Positions 47,233 to 60,169 of a stretch of 64,000 nucleotides of DNA are shown piece after piece; the stretch's first letter is position 1; each line of letters begins with the position of its first letter. The position numbers were made by a program, and so were the translations under genes. Source of the stretch: Silurus meridionalis (taxonomy: Eukaryota > Chordata > Actinopteri > Siluriformes > Siluridae); NCBI RefSeq assembly GCF_014805685.1, contig NC_060906.1:22770126-22834125 (forward strand), written 5' to 3'. Below the pieces are notes generated by a model that had not been told where the DNA came from, searched no databases, and saw nothing but the letters and a program-made list of their open reading frames with translations.

Positions 47233-48599
47233 AATTAAAATGTTAATGTTATATTTGTAATATTTCATTATGGTGTATTAATGTTAAATGTTTCAGTAAT
47301 CAATAAAAAATATCCTTTACGACAGTGCCATCTAGTGGTGCACATATGTACAGCGTGCTCATAATCTACAAGAAGTTCAGGGTTTCTAATTAAATTCCTC
47401 AGCAGATAAATGTAATTGTTTTATTTTATATATATATAGGTTATTATATATAAAGGTAAATACAGCATTATATGTTGCTGTCCAATATGCAAATTATCTT
47501 CTTTTTATTGGCCTAAAAAAATGTAATTAATATAATCAGTCTGCTACAATAGCCTAGGGCTGCAATTTGCATGAACAGTTCTGCATTTAAGTGTCCATCA
47601 CTGAACAGTACACCTGAATAATAATAAAACTATAATGAATGGACTTTTGGTGATGAGGAAGAGAAGTTCCCTTTCAGGATCGTTTCCAAAGTGTTTCGAC
47701 GCCGCGTCTCGTTCCCTCAGGGAACCAGGGTTACATACGTAACCTAGAGAAGTTCCCATAAAGAGTTTGGCTCCTCTCGAGGTTTCTTCCTCATGCCATA
47801 TCTCTAATTCATTCACACTCCTGGAGCAAATGGTGAGGTCAACAAAAGAGATCTGTATATGGACACAAAACTAAAAGATGTGCATTATAAAATACGTGGG
47901 AGTGCAACCCGTTCACATGATAGAAAACTATTATAATTATTAAGGGAAATATTTTATATTTGATGATAAATAAATCAGTATTTACTGGTCTATGTACAAA
48001 GTACAAATCTAATAGTAAGTCTAATGCAATTACAGTCTAATAATATTCATTATTTATTTGTTTATTCTTCTTAATTGTTGTACATTCAAGGGTTTTAGGG
48101 TGGGGGTTTAAAATGTCGTTTCAGTTTTCTTATGAAAGTTTTAAAGTTTTATCACTTTGTGTAAGAAACAAAACAAACACCCTGCCTGATAGTAAAAGTT
48201 CAGAAGAAAGACATTTGGGTTTTATCACATAGTTGATAATGATGTCATGTTGCAGCTGTTGCGGGTTGTCGCAGGTCACCGTCCATGAGGTCACATACAG
48301 TCTTCCTCATGGAAAAGGGAAATCCAGGCTGCAGTTCTGTGAGGAACATCATGTCACTGTCAGGATGTGAGTGATACACTTTTATCAGTGTTCCTCCCAA
48401 AAATGCTGTTTAAGTATAAAATCACTTGTTCATCATCTATTGTGTGGTTTATACGATTAAAACAAAGCAATGTGTCTCCAGTGCCAGGTTTCAAGACGAG
48501 GTGTTTCTGACTCTGAATTGTACAGTCTTTCTCAAACTTTAGGTGTAACTTTTTTTGGTACTTTGGACTGTAATGAATATAAAAAATCTGATATAATGG

Positions 48600-49110
48600 T
48601 TTAGGGCCGCAATTACTGTGAACGGTTTTGCGTTCTAGTTTCCATCAGTGAACAGTCGATAATCTCACCAATGATTAAACTGTAGTAAATAGACATTCGG
48701 TGTTGAAGATGAGGATTAGATTAGATTAGATTAGATTAGATTCAACTTTATGCCCATTGCACGTGTTTTTTTTATACCAAAGACTGTAGAAAGAACATTT
48801 ACTTATAATCTTATACTCCAGTACTCATGTTAGTTCTCACTCTTCAGTGTTCTGTATTGTTTAATGATTTATGATCAAACTCTTGATGTCACCCAAATAA
48901 GGATGGGTTCCCTTTTGAGTCTGGTTCCTCTCAAGGTTTCTTCCTCATAACATCTAAGGGAGTTTTTCCTTGTCACAGTCGCCACGGCTGCTCATCAGGG
49001 ACAAATTCACACCATTCACCTTCACTGTTGATTTGTGTAAAACTGCTTTGAGACAATGTCTGTTGTGAAAAGCGCTATAGAAATAAACTTGACTTGACTT
49101 GACTTGACAT
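48600..49110. mobile_element. Interspersed fish repeat, fullest plus-orientation copy
   Basis: It contains 'ttttgagtctggttcctctc', 'gggagtttttccttgtcaca', 'tgagacaatgtctgttgtga' and a terminal (cttga)n run. A (GATTA)n-headed segment interrupts it at 48716. It is the same family as at 18.5 and 31.2 kb. Confidence 0.6.
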
Positions 49111-51473
49111 GTTGCGGCACAAGGCAATGAAATGCAATAAGCATCTAATTGTATTAGTACCAGTACAATGGTAATGGGTATTGCCCTTTTGAGTATGGGT
49201 TCCCTTTTAAACAGTGGCAGGCCATTAGATCTTCTCTTCTTGTTTAAACTCTATCAGAATCACTTAGACTTTCAATTTTATGTTTTTTTTTTTCTCGTAA
49301 AAATGTTAGAGTTAGAGCTTAGAGTTTCCATTTAATCAGATTTCAGCTGTCACATTTGACAGGGACAAAATCTGTTGTGAAGCCTTCAGAATCAGCGCTG
49401 CATAGCATAAATTACATGTAGCTGTTGCCAATCAGATTCCGAGTTGGCGACACCTGGACCATCTAGCAATGTCAGCATTTTCATGTCCTTTGATTGGTCA
49501 GGGAGCGCACTGGTCAGAGCTCACAACCAGCATCTGTAACAAACTTCACAAGCTTAAATATTTTTTTGTGTGGATCTAAAAGCTGTTTTTTTATTCCACA
49601 ACTTATACTTAATACTTTTGCATTTTCTTTCCTGTAGAATTTGCACAAAACACACAATCTGGCTGTATTTCAAATTTCAACTCTGGGTTATTTTACGAGG
49701 TAAATATCGATGTTTCTGCTAGAAATGATGAATGCTGTGGCTACAGTGAAAGGAGACGTGTTGTATTGTGTTTATTAGGTTTCCTGTTTTAGTGATGACA
49801 TTCATTTTCGCTGTATGAGATTCCTGTCTGTAATGCAGCACTCTGTTATACTGGATTTCTTTATAATATTGATGGTTTCTATAGTTGTGGTGTCATAATG
49901 ATGGTATTAAGAGATGGACTGATATAGGCAGGGCAACACTGAAGGACTCGGTGGGAAATGCATGTCCCACCAGTCCATTTGACTTTGGTTCCTCTCAAGG
50001 TTTTTTCTGATTCCCTCATCACTGTCTCGCTCATAAGCTTATAGAGGTTAATTTATGACTTTAAAATGTATGTTCAAAATCAATGTATTTCTGTAAAACT
50101 GATTTGAAACAATTTCCATTGTTAAACACGCTATACAAATAACATTGAATTCAATGAATAAAGCTAGCATCAGTGACAAGATTCATTAGCTAATTGCTGC
50201 TTAACACTCACAAAGCATGAACTCTTACTTTGGCCCTTTAGTAGTTTATAGATTTGGGACTAAGATCTTGTGATTTGTTAATTTTTAAAGGATTTTTTTT
50301 GTGTCATTTGGGACTAGTGAGTTGTCTCAGAGAGCATTTTTTTTTTGTTTTATTTTGGTTGCTTATGCACAACATCGTTCGCAAGAAGCAATAAAACTGC
50401 AATGGCTCTGTACAGGAAACAGAGGAAGTAAAAAAAAAGGCAAAGAGGGTAAAAGTAATTGGTTTTGCCAATTAATCAGCACCGATTGCTGGCACTATTG
50501 GTAAGCTAAACCAAACTATACCAACAGTTTTTCCGGGTTGTGTTATACAGTACGAGAGTGGCCTCTAGAGGCCACTGATGCCATGTGCTGTTAATTTGAA
50601 TGGTCATTTTTTATTAATTTTGGATGTAACTATTTTATATTTTTTTGGAGTGTTACTTTTTGTTTCAGTTTAAATAAACGTCTTTAATTTGTGGTAATAT
50701 TTATTATTATAATTAATATATTAACATTTATTTAGTTTATCATATTTTCATGATTCTGTAATGTTTTTTATTTTTTTAATAAATTTCAGAACTTTTTTAC
50801 ATGAAGTGAAAATATTTGTATTTCTTTAAATACAGTATAAATTTTTAAAACCATTGGTTGATTAATTGGTTATCGGCAAGCTAAACATAGCCAACGGTAT
50901 CGCTAAAATCAGTCAACCTCTAATTGCAAATGCACCTGGGTGGCAAAAGTGAAAACATTAAAGTTTCAAGGAAATAGGTTTAAACCTTGATGTGTTCATT
51001 GTTAAGATTATTATGCGAATTGTTTGGTGTAGACTTTCGCTTAATGATTGCAGGAAAGCTTGAATTTTAATAGGAAAATTTTAAAGGAGGCTCATTAAAT
51101 AAAAATACACAGTCAGGTCTTAATCCTTTTTTTATTATTGTTTATGTTGAATAAAATATACTGTGAAGGGACACACTTTTATAAAAGTAACTCAACAGTG
51201 TTCAGTCATAACACACTTTAGTTTGTGTGTGTGAGCGAGAGACCTTTTGTAAATAGTGACCATGTCCAGTTTAAGTGCCAGTAATCATATAATCATACGT
51301 CATACATCATACAATTGTTCTGTCTGGACCTCTATCCTAAATGATAGTAACAAAAAAATTTAATTTTGTTTTCACACTGTTTTGTATTGTAAAGTTGCTC
51401 CCTTTACAATAAAAGAGTCAAATCCAGATGTTGGAACTTTCTCCACCACAAGGGGGTGTTTTATCATAATTTC

Positions 51474-53066
51474 TCAAGTGCAGGTCTCCTGATAAGCCCG
51501 TATGATGCTGTCGTATGCCGGTGGAGGTGTCTGTGTGACACCGACGCCTTTTTGACTGCTGTTTCCCCAGAAGGAGTCCGGTCTTGGTCTTTGCCTCGGT
51601 GGAGTGACCATGGAGACGGCTGTGCTGTTAGTGCCGGGGGCTCCGGGGCTGTTATTCAGGGTGCCGTGGTTTCCTTCCTCGGCTTCGCGGGCGATTTGAC
51701 TGCACTGGATCAGTGGGTGGAAGGTCGAGGCCCTGAAGCTATCCTTGCGACCCATGAGGTCGGCCTGATGGACCGGTGAAGTCGTCCCTTGCCGATGGAA
51801 GGAGAAGGCGGCACCGGCCAGATTGTTGTTGCTGCGCCGGTCGTAGGCACTGCCCTGGCGGCCAAAGACGGGCCTGTTTCGGGGGGAAGACGGACGGCCA
51901 GAGGAGCGTGACGAAGGCTTGTTGGTGATGGTGGCAGATGCACGACGACATGCCATCCAAGTGAGGACCACGTATACCATAGCGCCCAGCAGGAGTCCCA
52001 CCACCATGGATATACAGAAAGCAAGAATTACATCTTCTGATGGGAGGAAGCAGAAATGACAGTCAATTAAAGTTTTTGCCCCTCAAATGTTCTTAAGTAT
52101 CCAAAGTACTGATTTATTATGGCTGTAATGTTCCTATTATAATTTTTTGTCACAAGACTCTTTACTTAATCAGCTCAGTTTGTGTGAAAAGACTCAAATG
52201 TAACTCTCGATAAATACATGTCAAAAAATTAATATAATGATATAAATGAGTGAAACATTGATTGATTTCTATTAAATCTTTCTTCTTCTTGTTTCGGCTT
52301 CTCCCATTAGGGGTCGCCACAGAAGAAGAAGGATAATTGTAGTAGAAATCAATCAATGTTTTCTATTACAATTATCATGGACCCAAAACGTTCTTTTCAA
52401 CTACTTAAAAACATTTGCGCAAATAAGGACACTGGTGTTGTGGCGAGTTCGAGTCTGGAGTTTCTCCATCATTCATTCCTCTTTAAATGTTCTGCTTGCT
52501 GTTTAGAATTGACGCTGAACTGTATGTTGGAGATAGATCTTTCTAAGTAGATGTGATGACCAAGCGCCAATCAAAACAAGTTTAAAACAGAGCGTGCGCT
52601 GATTGGTGGCTTGCTGGGTGTTTGACCAGTTATGTTTTTATCCTCATAAATAAAAAGGAATGACTGGTTTCACAAAATGGAGCTGAGTAAAACATATTTT
52701 GACTTAAAATGTGGTAAAGTAAATGTCTCCAAATAAATATACTTGAGTAAAATACATGAAAAAACGACTTATGTACAGGAACAAATGACATTTCCTTTGT
52801 TACTGTTCACCACTGGTTACATCATCATGAGTTGGGATTGTTATTAAATCCAGACAAGTGTAATTGCTCTGGAAATACACATAATAAATATAGCATGTGA
52901 TCGAAAGCTAAAATTAAATATACAATGACATTCATGAGTCATGAGTTCATGAGTCAGCAGTGACGTCCCTTGAAAAAGCTGACAAATGTTGAACATCTCC
53001 AGGGAGAGAGAACTCCAGGACCAAATATGTAGCTGTAAGATGACGAACAACCTGCCTTACAATCCA

Positions 53067-53105
<39 letters not shown>

Positions 53106-56100
53106 TCGTTTTCACCTGCTGAGACACACCCACTATTTACCCATTATTACTAATTATCAAACTTTATTATAGACATTATTACTTATTATTAATCGTTATT
53201 ATATATTATTACTCACGATTTAAACTTTATTACAGGTTATAACACTGATAATCATTCAATATTATTACAACATTCCTAGGTGCTAGATCAGCTTATTCTT
53301 CAATCCGGGAGCATTTATTTTTTTTAATAGAATTTTTTTTAAACATGAGCCTATTAACAAAAACATATTTTATTTTCTTTGAATATTTTAATAGAGTAAC
53401 ACATCCAACATTGGCGTTCAATGAAAAAACGGAAATACGTGCTGGATCAAGTGCTATTTTACAAGCTGCTGAAAAATTGGCAATAAAGAAATAAATAGTC
53501 TTAACTGTAATATCACTTATTGATTTAATATAATTTTTTACTATTATTTATTATATTGTGTTTCTTTCTTACATGCTGTACTGTATTTCATTTCACAGCG
53601 AGTCAAATTCAAACTCCAAAACTCAACACGCCATGTACCACGAAGAAGCCAGAGGCGACAGCAAAAAAAGAAATCTCTCGAAGGCGACATAAGGAAGAAG
53701 AAAATTGCAGAGGTTTCCTATTTTTTCCTCTTTTACTCTCTTTCCTATGTTTCGGTACAAGCAGTTAGGAGTCATGCTGTGCCGTTCTGCTCTGCTGAAG
53801 TGTTCAGAAGAGCCGTTTGGCTCAGGCAGATAAAACTCGGCTTTCAGATGGCTAATGAGGAGTGTGTGGCAGCGAGGCAATTCTGTTCCTCATTATGTTG
53901 GAGGCTGTAGCACAAAAAAATATCTTGAAATGAGGTGTCATGGTGTTACACCGGGCTTTGTGGATTTTACTGTTATTACTACTGGCAGGGAGCTGTTGAT
54001 GAAATTGTACAACAAAGCATTAAAAGAACTGAATGGTTAGGGTTATTTATTTATCTATTAGTTTTTATCAGTTGTCTAACCCAGTGCACTCTTAGTGCCG
54101 GTCCAAAGTCTGGATAAATGGGCAGGGTTGTGTTATGAACAATACCTGTGATATTGTTAGCCTACAGGGTAATTGGGGAAATTGGGCTACTGTTGGCTAA
54201 AGAAGGAGAGGAGGAAGACGTCTACAGAGACAGCAGGGAAAGGAGAAGTGTAGGAGAGTGGAGGTTCGGGTTGGTACTTTAAATGTTGGTACTATGACTG
54301 TTCTATCATGGTGTGGATGGAAAGAGAAATGGTGTAGGTGTGAGTCTGAAGGAAGAGTTTAATAGGAGTGTAGTGGAGGTGAAGAGAGTTTCTGATAGGG
54401 TGATAAACGTGAAGCTGGAAGTTGAAGGGGTGATGATAAATGTCATCAGTGCTTATGCTCCACAAGTGAGCTGTGAGATGGAGGAGATGGAAAAAGATGG
54501 TTATTAGATGACGTGAAAGATGGTGACCCTAGAAACGAAAGATTGGTGATTGGAGCAGACTTTAATGGGCAGGTAGGTGAAGGGAACAGATGTGATGAGA
54601 AGGTGATAGTAGGTATGGCTTTAAGAGGAGGAATGTGGAAGATGGTGGCAGATGGTGGTAGATTTTGCTAAAAGGATGGAAACGGCAGTGGTGAACACTT
54701 ATTTTAAGAAGAAGGAGGATCAGAGGGTGACGTATAAGAGTGGAGGAAGGTCCACATAGGTGGACTTTGTTCTATGTAGGAGATGCAACCTGAAGGAGAT
54801 TGGAGACTGTTTTTGTTGGCAGGGGACAGTGTAGCTAGACAGCATCGCATGGTGGTCTGTAGGATGGCGTTGGATGTGAAGAAGAGGAGGAGAGTGAGGA
54901 CTGAAAGAAGAATAAGATGGTGAAAACTGAAGGAGGAAGACTGTAGTGTGAGGTTCAGGGAAGAGGTCAGACAGGGGCTCAGTGGTGGTGAAGAGGTCTG
55001 GATGATTGTGGAACTACTGCAGGAGTGATGAGGGAGGCAGCTAGAAAGGTTCTTGGTGTGACATCTGGAAATAGAAAGGAGGACAAAAAGATGTGGTGGT
55101 GGAATGAGGAAGTGCAGGAGAGCATAAGAAGAAAGAGGTTGGCAAAACAGAAATGGGATCGACAGAGTGATGAGAAAAGTAGGGAGAAGAACAAGGAGAT
55201 GTGGCAGCAGGTAAATAGGGATGTGGTGAAAGTCAAGGAAAAGGCATATGAGGAGCTGTAGGAGAAGTTGGACACGAATGAGAAAAGGATTTGTAGTGAT
55301 TGGCCAGGCAGAGGGACCGAGCTGGGTAGGATGTGCTGCAAGTTAGAGCAATAAAGGATAAAGAATCAAATGTGTTGACTAGTGAGGAGAGTGTGTTGAT
55401 AAGATGGAGGGAGTATTTTAAACAACTGATGAATGAGGAAAATGAGAGAGAGAGAAGGTTGGATGATGTGGAGATGGTGAAGCAGAAAGTGGATAGGATT
55501 AGTAAGGAGGAAGTGAGAGCAGTGATTAAGATTATTAAAAATGGCTGGAAAGTTGGTTGGACCAGATGACATTCCAGAAGAAGCATGGAGATGTTTAGAA
55601 GAGATTTGTAACCAGATTGTTCAACAAAAAAAAATTTGGAAGGTGAGAAGATGCCTGAGGAATGGAAAAGGAGTGTGCTGGTACCGATCTTTAAGAATAA
55701 GGGAGATGTGCAGACCTGCAGTAACTACAGGGGAATAAAGTTTATGAGTCACACCATGAAGTTTTGGGAAAGAGTAGTGGAAGCCAGGCTGAGAGTAGAG
55801 TAGATCTGTGGGCAACATTATGGTTTCATGCCAAGGAAGAGCACCACAGATACATTATTTGCTTTGAGGATGTTGATGGAGAAGTACAGAGAAGGTCAGA
55901 AGGAGTTGCATTGTGTATTTGTGAATTTAGAGAAAGCGTACGACAGGGTGGAGAGAGGAGTTGTGGTATTGTATGAGGAAGTCAGGTGTGTCAGAGAAGT
56001 ATCTGAGGGTGGTGCAGGACATGTATGAGGACAGTGTGACAGCAGAGAAGTGTGCAGTAGGAATGGCAGACTGGTTTAAGGTTGTGGTGGGTCTGCATCA

Positions 56101-56784
56101 AGGATCGGCTCTGAGCCCTTTCCTGTTTGCAGTGGTGATGGACAGGTTGACGGACGAGGTCAGACAGGAGTCTCTCACTGGACTATGATGTTTGCTGGAC
56201 TATCTATCTATCTATCTGTCTATCTATCTATCTATCTAAAAAGTAATTTATTTGATCTTTCTTTTTTTCTTTCTTTTTATCTGTCTATCAGTCTAACTTT
56301 TATTGATCCTGACATATCTTCCTGATTTTAGCATTCGATCTGCACTGTGCTATACTGTAGTATCGCTCATGTATAAATGATTGCTGAGACCATGTGATGT
56401 ATGAATTATTCTGAAACCACACGACAGGAAATGTAAAAAAGAATTTATATTCATATCACCTTCAAAATAAGTGATTAATTCACATTAATATGATTTCTGA
56501 TAACGATTGTATGCTAATTTAAAAAGTGTATAAAATTCCAGTCAAGCCTTCAACAAAACATTTGCCCTAACAGCTCTACAAAAAACCTGTTTTGTGTTTA
56601 GAAAAGAACATTGTCTTCTCCCAAAAGAAAGGAAATCATAGCCGAGGAGTGGCGAATGGAAAAATCCCTGAGCTCTGTGGTGTTTTCGTGGTCGTCCGTC
56701 ATAAAAATGTTCAGCTATTTGATTTTCCGTATCGATTGGAAACGGTCCTGTGTGCTGCACTCAATCTTTTGAGTAGGTCAAAAC

Positions 56785-56831
<47 letters not shown>

Positions 56832-56946
56832 CAGAGAGAAAGAGAGACAGAGATATTCTGCTGTACAAAGAGTAAAGTCTGAGAGTCTTACTCGTGTTGA
56901 AGGACTGGAGTATCTCCAGGATGGGATGAGTGCTGTTATCAGCCAT
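51474..56946 (-). CDS. myct1: MYC target protein 1 (myct1), single-pass membrane protein
   Basis: There are two coding exons: 56946-56892 (MADNSTHPILEILQSFNT) and 52036-51474. They join in phase across ACG A|AA to give about 205 residues. A single hydrophobic segment (VILAFCISMVVGLLLGAMVYVVLTW) lies near residues 21-45, followed by a basic Ser-rich tail with SFRASTFHPLIQC and, at the end, TPPPAYDSIIRAY. Both motifs are shared with human MYCT1. The tail carries a PPAY (PPxY) motif that could bind WW domains. Human MYCT1 is enriched in endothelium and haematopoietic stem cells and regulates endocytosis. An in-frame upstream ATG at 56991, right after a TGA, would add 15 residues. I prefer 56946 because it aligns with the MANNTT start in human. 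The 4.9-kb intron holds an RTE-like LINE. Confidence 0.93.
52281..52322 (-). mobile_element. Tiny RTE-like LINE 3' end
   Basis: About 40 bp matching the LINE 3' terminus (tcggcttctcccattagggg), the same end as at 12222 and 20819. It lies in the single myct1 intron, about 240 bp below exon 2. Confidence 0.6.
53066..53105. repeat. (ATC)n microsatellite
   Basis: About 13 tandem ATC units in the myct1 intron. Confidence 0.95.
54185..56190 (+). mobile_element. RTE-like LINE with endonuclease and RT remnants, 3'-truncated
   Basis: This is the longest LINE copy. It keeps an endonuclease start (VRVGTLNVGTM; VINVISAYAPQ; LVIGADFNGQVGEG), a linker (KMWWWNEEVQESIRRKRLAK) and reverse-transcriptase boxes (FVNLEKAYDRV; GLHQGSALSPFLFAVVMDRL). 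Homology ends at about 56190, before the catalytic DD box, and is followed by (TATC)n. Many stops and shifts show that it is inactive. It is opposite in orientation to myct1. Confidence 0.85.
56197..56238. repeat. (TATC)n microsatellite at the LINE break
   Basis: About 10 tetranucleotide units that begin exactly where LINE homology stops. Confidence 0.9.
56787..56850. repeat. (GA)n microsatellite
   Basis: A GA tract with a few interruptions, about 40 bp inside the myct1 intron from the exon 1 donor. Confidence 0.9.
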
Positions 56947-56992
56947 CACTCCGTCCGGACTGACCGAGGACAACAGAGCTGTGATGCACATT

Positions 56993-57250
56993 CAATCTGG
57001 TCCTCCAGTTCACTCCAGTCTCCAGCTTCTACTCCACTCCTCCTGATGATTCCTTCTTCACTCCCTCTCTTTTTTTCCTCCCTCCCTGTATTCCACAGGA
57101 TCCCCTCCAAGGCCAGCCTGCCTGCCTGCCTCACACTGTTTGTCCGAAGGGGGAAACTGTTACACTTCCTGCTTTTCCTGTGTAAATTTAGCAGCTCAGC
57201 TTATCTCTTCGCTCCAGGGTTCCTGTAGGGCGGAGGGTCCGAGACGATAT
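56993..57250 (-). promoter_or_regulatory. myct1 5' UTR/promoter region
   Basis: This lies upstream of the first coding exon. On the minus strand there is an ETS core (CAGGAAGTG, 57163-57171) and a GATA-type motif (AGATAAG, near 57199-57205), a pairing common in endothelial promoters. That fits the endothelial expression known for MYCT1, but this is inference from short motifs. No TATA box was seen. Confidence 0.35.
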
Positions 57251-58007
57251 GCGCTGACGTGTGTGGAGAAACGGTGTCACCCCTCAAATTGTTCTTCACC
57301 TCGCTCACTCTTTCCATCTTTCTCTTTCATCCTGCATGGACACCATGATTTATTTATTCTTCGCTAATAAGAGAAGGAAATACTTTCATTCTTAATGGTC
57401 TTAAAAAGTCTAAAATATGATTTTGTAAAACCTGCAGAAACCCTGAAATCGTCAAGAAGAATGAAATAATAAAAACAAGATGACCATTTTTAATTGACTT
57501 TCCATGTCTGACCACAATTTGAATGGGACTTAATTTTTTAAATATTGCAAGACATACTCATATAAACAAAATCATCAGTATTTCCACAGAAGATCCCAGT
57601 GTTATCCAGACCACATTCATTTACAGCACAAGCAAAGATAAGATTCAGCACAAAGAATTAGCCTTTGTCTCAAACCTTGTGCATCCCTTTATAGTCAGAT
57701 GCTCCTGTCAGAGGCTTCAGAGTAGGCGACTTGGTGTAGAAGAGAGCGTAGTGATTTGGGACGCAGCGCAGGACTGGGTGGACGGCGAAGAATGTCAGTC
57801 CTGCCGATATTTCCTCTCATTGTTGTCTTGTGTGCTGATGTGGAGGTGTCCTGTCGAAGGCATTGTGTGCGATGCCTGAAAGACATACTCATGTAGCTGT
57901 GTGTAAACAAACGTGTTTTTTTCCCCCCTCCCCAAAATAGGAAGTTATGAAATGTTATGAGATAAAATCATGTAAAGTGTCTTTCACTTAAAATCTAAAC
58001 ATGGTGA

Positions 58008-58150
58008 ATTATTGAGCCTGGGCGAACTGATGACTGAAGGTCATGGGTTCAAACTACAGCACCACCAAGCTGCCACTGATGGATCCTTGAGCAAAGCCTT
58101 TAGCCTGTATAATATAAGTGTAAGTTGCTCTAAATAAAATGTCGTTAATG
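58008..58150 (+). mobile_element. tRNA-derived SINE fragment
   Basis: It contains the B-box-like 'gggttcaaactac', the body 'accaccaagctgccactgat' and the tail 'agtgtaagttgctctaaata'. It is intergenic. Confidence 0.7.
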
Positions 58151-58354
58151 TAGACCTCAGTTATATATTTTGCACTTCTTTCCATAAGGAGATGCTTATT
58201 TAATATTTATGGAAAGTATCTGCAGTGATTTTTCATGAGTATTATTAACTTTAGATGGGGGATACAAAGTTCCCGGTGTGGAAAATTGCCATTTATAGCT
58301 GCTATAACACACTTCTTTTATAGACGTTCCACAAGATGTAACAATGAGTGGATT

Positions 58355-58960
58355 AAAATACAACCCCAATTCCAGAAGAAGTTGGAACACTGTGTAAAAT
58401 GTAAACAAAACAGAATGCAACGATTTGCAAATCTAATAAAGTCATATATTATTCACAGGAGAAACATAGAAAACATATCAAATTTGTTTAAACTGAGATA
58501 ATGTCATTTTGAATTGCCTGCAACACGTCTCAAAAAGTTGAAACGGGGCAACAAAAGTCCAGAAAATGAAAGTGTTATTGTAATTAAAGAGTTGGAGAAA
58601 CATTATGCAGCTAATGAGGATAATTGACAGCAGGTCAGTAAGATGATCGAGTATAAATATAGTGTTTTAGAGAAGTCTCTCAGAATGAAAGATGGGCGGA
58701 GCTTCACAAATCTGTTAAAGATTGTGTCTACAAATTGTGGGACAATTTCAGAATAGTGTTTCTCAACATAAAATCGCATTTTACAGAACATAATATCAAA
58801 GTCTCTAAGAACCTGAAGAAATCTCTGTGCACAAGGGACAAGGGTGAAAATCAATATTGGATGTCTGTGATCTTCGGGCTCTGAGGCGACACTGCATTAA
58901 AAACTGTCATGACTCTGTAATGGAAATCACTGCATGGGCTCGATAATACCTTTAGAAATC
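58355..58960. mobile_element. Non-autonomous DNA transposon relative
   Basis: It opens with 'caaccccaattccagaagaa' and 'gatttgcaaatctaataaag', then 'cctgcaacacgtctcaaaaa', hallmarks of a family dispersed widely in fish genomes. No transposase frame is present. The exact family name is left open. Confidence 0.55.
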
Positions 58961-59161
58961 TTTGTCTGTGAACACAGTCATTTGCCATGTGATCCACAAA
59001 TGCAGGTTAAATCTCTAGCATGCAAAGAAGTAGGTGTGCATGAACATGATCCAGAAATGACACCATCCTTTCTAAGCCAAAGCTCCTTTAAAATGCACTT
59101 AGGCAAAGTGGAAAACTGTCCTGTGGTCAGACAAATAGAAATTGAAATTTCTTTTTGAAAG

Positions 59162-59162
<1 letters not shown>

Positions 59163-59219
<57 letters not shown>
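59163..59219. repeat. (TA)n microsatellite
   Basis: A perfect TA tract of about 57 bp. Confidence 0.95.
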
Positions 59220-59220
<1 letters not shown>

Positions 59221-59639
59221 ATGTCCTCTGTACTAAAGAGGAGAGGGACCATGTGGTGAGTTAGTTCAGTCAGTTCTCAGTTCAAAATGCTGAATCTCTG
59301 ATGGTATGGGAGAAAATCCATGTGGCGTAAGATGAAGGCGTTTCTTTCTGAAGTAGATCGATTTGAACCGAATTTGATGTTTTTTCAGTGTTTTAGTTTG
59401 AACTGAGAAATGGATTAGTTTTAAGTAACGTGACACAATCAGGTGACCAAATTCGATTCAAACCAAACAAGGTGGTTGACGATGATGTACTGCTTTTAGA
59501 TCGCATTTTTCCAAAGGAGACAGAACTTCTACTTGGAGTCACTTTGATTTATCAAAGAAACATCTAAGATTTGTACACATGCATATTATAAGATGTGAGC
59601 ATGTTTAGATGTTTCAGTGCGTGTAGATGAACAGAATTT

Positions 59640-59830
59640 ATTTTTTAATGTCTGAAACTATCTGTGTAGTATGTGCTTTTTGAGCATTTCATTCCCATAA
59701 CCCTCATACTTCTGGGAAGATGTTCCACTAGATTTTAGAGGGTGCTTGTGGAGATGTCCTATACAGTATTGTGCCTTCAACTTAGCGCTTACAGTTTGGG
59801 GAAGAACCACATAGAGCAATGCAGTGTTTT
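59640..59830. mobile_element. Copy of the short TIR element family, truncated
   Basis: It contains 'tctgggaagatgttccacta', 'gtgcttgtggagatgtccta' and 'cagtttggggaagaaccaca'. It has a large internal deletion relative to the 42-kb copy. Confidence 0.55.
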
Positions 59831-60169
59831 ATTCAATTATTACTAACATAGCTGTGGTTTTGTGAAATGTGTCATAAAGTGTGAAATAGAACTGTTTTTT
59901 TTTCAAGTCTGCATTGCAAAATCTTTGCTATTAACTATTCATTCATATAAACAAAATTGTAAAATTTTACAAATCAATGGTTGAATTGCAAGTCCTGCTT
60001 TTCCTAATGTTAGTTTTGAGCAGTAGATGGCACTGTTGCTGAAAATTTATCATGGTATAAACCTGGATGAAATAAACAAGATTGTTATTGTACTTTTTAA
60101 TATATTCTGGGGTAACTTTAGTTCAGTTTTATCGAATTTTATAAAACTTTACAACAGACATTGTTATGT

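Larger units (their letters stand above)
46766..51473. other. Intergenic region serac1-myct1
   Basis: No coding exon was recognised. It holds a (TTTC)n (47179-47232), copies of the 18.5-kb repeat family (47640-47830, 48600-49110, 50030-50150) and a (GATTA)n at 48716-48740. A myct1 poly(A) signal (AATAAA on the minus strand at 51131-51136, about 340 bases past the stop) is plausible. Confidence 0.5.

Noticed and set aside
56946..56991. Upstream ATG at 56991 as the myct1 start
   Set aside because: It is in frame and possible, but the downstream ATG aligns with the usual human start; kept only as an alternative.
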